From the NCBI GenBank assembly GCA_039028315.1, contig JBCCIH010000005.1, forward strand, positions 1 to 24,703: a stretch of DNA of 24,703 bases, given 5' to 3'. The position numbers and the translations under genes were made by a program. The stretch is from Thermodesulfobacteriota bacterium (GTDB lineage Bacteria; Desulfobacterota_D; UBA1144; Nemesobacterales; UBA2774). The stretch's first letter is position 1. Every line of letters begins with the position of its first letter. Below, piece after piece: positions 23,012 to 24,703 of this stretch. A model generated the notes under the pieces. The model ran no database searches. It had not been told where the DNA came from and saw only the letters and a program-made list of their open reading frames with translations.

Positions 23012-24462
23012 ACATACGGTTCTCTCTTCATATAATCGGGAACTTCATGAAGTTTTTAGGACTTCTGATGTTTATCCCAGCTGTTATATCCCTGTTTTAT
23101 AAGGAAGATGATGTGTGGGCGTTTGTAATATCCGCACTATTTACTTCTGTAACCGGATTCATAGTAGAGCTTATAACAAAGCCAAGAGAAAAATCAGCAG
23201 AAATTCAACGAAAAGAAGGTTTTTTGATAGCTGCAATGGCGTGGTTTGCAGCCAGTTTCTTTGGAGCAATTCCATACATTATATACGGGGTGTTTTCTAA
23301 TCCAGTGGATGCCTGGTTTGAATCTGTTGCAGGTTTCACCACCACAGGTGCAACTGTACTTCTTGATATAGAAGAGCTCCCCTACGGGATGCTATTTTGG
23401 AGAAGCTTCACCCAGTGGTTAGGAGGCATGGGTATAATCGTTTTGGGAATTGCCATTCTCCCAAGACTCGCAGTCGGCGGTATGCAGCTTATGGGCCTTG
23501 AAGCCCCTGGACCGACAACAGAGAAAATTACTCCTAGAATAGCTGAAACTGCAAAAAAACTCTGGGGTATTTATGTTCTTCTATCAATAGTTCTTGTAGT
23601 GCTTCTACTTTTCGCAGGCATGCCGCTCTTTGATTCGGTGCTTCAGTCATTGAGCACACTTTCAACCGGAGGCTTCTCACCAAAGAACCTAAGCGTCGGC
23701 TCTTACAACAGTGCTCTAATCGATGCAATCATAACAGTATTTATGTTCATTGCGGGAATGAGTTTTGTGCTTCTTTATTGGTCACTTCGAGGAGACTTTA
23801 AAAAAATAAGTAAGAATTCTGAATTTAAATACTATCTATTTATAAACCTTATTGTAATTTTTGCTATCACATTTGAACTATGGAGAACAGTTTATCCTAA
23901 CTTTTTAGAAGCTCTTAGGTACGGAAGTTTCCAGGTAGTTTCAATAAGTACAGGATCAGGCTTTAGTACCACAAACTATGATATCTGGCCCTCTTTTTCA
24001 AAATGGTTTTTACTTATGCTTATGTTCTTTGGAGGGTGTGCTGGCTCAACGACAGGTTCAATAAAAATTATCCGTATCATGGTGCTATTCAAAAAAGGTT
24101 ATCAGGAACTTCATAAAATTATTTATCCAAGAGCTCTTATGCCAATAAGAGTAAATTCTAAGCCTATAAGCGACGATGTCGTTTCAAGTATCGCTAGCTT
24201 TTTCTTGATCTATCTATTCGTATTTTTAGTCGCAACGCTCGTTGTACTGGCGGCTGAAGATCTGCCAATTATTACAGCCATATCCGCCTGCGCAGCTTCG
24301 ATTGGAAACGTCGGACCAGGCTTGGGAGAAGTTGGACCAATTGGCAACTACTCAGAACTTAAAAGCTTTACAAAAATAGCGCTTTCTCTTCTTATGATAA
24401 TAGGAAGATTAGAGCTATTTACTATTCTAGTTATATTAACCCCAACATTTTGGAGGAAATAG
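23008..24462 (+). CDS. trkH: Trk potassium channel/transporter subunit
   Basis: A 484-residue potassium-translocating membrane protein with the four pore loops of the Trk/Ktr superfamily. They are AGFTTTGATVL (109-119), LSTLSTGGFSPKN, ISTGSGFSTTN and ASIGNVGPGLG, each keeping a selectivity Gly. Further matches are SFTQWLGGMGIIVLGIAILP and GGCAGSTTGSIKIIR. The start is GTG at 23008, inside the end of trkA, and the N-terminus MNIRFSLHIIGNFMKFLG fits the family. It forms the Trk system with the preceding regulator. Confidence 0.95.
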   Translation: MNIRFSLHIIGNFMKFLGLLMFIPAVISLFYKEDDVWAFVISALFTSVTGFIVELITKPREKSAEIQRKEGFLIAAMAWFAASFFGAIPYIIYGVFSNPVDAWFESVAGFTTTGATVLLDIEELPYGMLFWRSFTQWLGGMGIIVLGIAILPRLAVGGMQLMGLEAPGPTTEKITPRIAETAKKLWGIYVLLSIVLVVLLLFAGMPLFDSVLQSLSTLSTGGFSPKNLSVGSYNSALIDAIITVFMFIAGMSFVLLYWSLRGDFKKISKNSEFKYYLFINLIVIFAITFELWRTVYPNFLEALRYGSFQVVSISTGSGFSTTNYDIWPSFSKWFLLMLMFFGGCAGSTTGSIKIIRIMVLFKKGYQELHKIIYPRALMPIRVNSKPISDDVVSSIASFFLIYLFVFLVATLVVLAAEDLPIITAISACAASIGNVGPGLGEVGPIGNYSELKSFTKIALSLLMIIGRLELFTILVILTPTFWRK

Positions 24463-24577
24463 GCTATAAACTCTACTAAATCCTTTTATATTGAACTCAT
24501 TATGGTAATATTCTGTGCGTTAAAAACGAGAAAATGATCCTTAAAACTAATCTAAACACATTCTCAACCGTATAAAT

Positions 24578-24703
24578 ATGAAAGTAATATTTGATCCCGA
24601 AGAGCCGATACAAAACTCTACATCTGCCACAATTGGAAACTTTGACGGAGTCCATTTAGGACACAAGAAGATCCTATCGGCTATAAAACAAGAAGCCAAC
24701 GAG
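24578..24703 (+). CDS. ribF: Riboflavin kinase/FAD synthetase, N-terminal start (cut by window end)
   Basis: The first 42 codons are present. After a short lead, ATIGNFDGVHLGHKKILSAI carries the nucleotidyltransferase motif GNFDGVHLGH of the FMN adenylyltransferase domain. RibF makes FMN and FAD from riboflavin. The 115-base gap after trkH shows neither a terminator hairpin nor an FMN riboswitch that I can recognise. The ATG at 24578 is the only close start; the Shine-Dalgarno is weak. Confidence 0.9.
   Translation, partial: MKVIFDPEEPIQNSTSATIGNFDGVHLGHKKILSAIKQEANE

Noticed and set aside
24463..24577. Possible FMN riboswitch ahead of ribF
   Set aside because: The gap is short and AT-rich, and I see none of the conserved RFN element blocks (such as AGGGTGAAATTCCG-like segments).
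1..24703. CRISPR arrays, tRNA or rRNA genes, insertion sequences, phage or defence genes
   Set aside because: No regularly spaced repeats, tRNA-like cloverleaf arms, transposase or integrase motifs were seen; the genes are ordinary chromosomal ones.

Overview
The window looks like a compact stretch of core chromosome from a Gram-negative, diderm, AT-rich bacterium. Evidence for the diderm envelope is a Pal lipoprotein, a second OmpA-domain lipoprotein, a CpoB/YbgF-type protein, Lgt and a DUF3943 outer-membrane protein. The NtrB/NtrC-type two-component pair, the F0 genes (Z-like, I, B, E) with no F1 genes beside them, and the style of the proteins resemble Deltaproteobacteria-like lineages or related candidate phyla such as Ca. 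Dadabacteria. That placement is a low-confidence guess. I see no rRNA, tRNA, CRISPR array, phage or transposon.

Layout. 1-3078 (+): end of homoserine dehydrogenase, then a sensor kinase and sigma-54 activator, closely spaced as one operon. 3090-3761 (-): RNase III. 3955-4683 (+): a secreted SIMPL-domain protein. 4687-5028 (-): a DUF971 protein. 5146-9375 (+): a sirtuin-fold protein lacking catalytic residues, a double ThyX-like protein, a small zinc-ribbon membrane protein, a pentapeptide-repeat protein and XseA. 9372-10379 (-): a shortened, degenerate acyl-CoA-synthetase-like protein. 10460-11821 (+): CCA-adding enzyme with HD domain. 11946-14909 (-): hemL, an AtpZ-like small gene with no usual start codon, atpI, atpB and atpE. 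15118-17401 (-): pal, cpoB and a cysteine-rich OmpA-domain lipoprotein, ending in a bidirectional terminator. 17605-18976 (+): DUF3943 protein and a flavin-reductase-like protein. 18973-20796 (-): a secreted M28 peptidase with PDZ domain. 20904-24703 (+): lgt, trkA, trkH and the start of ribF.

Functional themes are nitrogen or amino-acid control, envelope integrity (Pal/CpoB, Lgt, secreted peptidase), energy and ion balance (ATP synthase F0, TrkAH potassium uptake), tetrapyrrole synthesis and nucleic-acid maintenance.

The most unusual signal is a set of proteins whose family is clear but whose active sites are altered. The sirtuin has lost its catalytic His and NAD-binding residues. The acyl-CoA synthetase stops where its main adenylation motif should be and has no recognisable ATP loop. 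The ThyX signature is split between two degenerate halves. RNase III has Gly at one of its four usual metal ligands. Also notable are the AtpZ-like gene without ATG, GTG or TTG, two promoters spaced for leaderless mRNA, and inverted repeats around the pal promoter.
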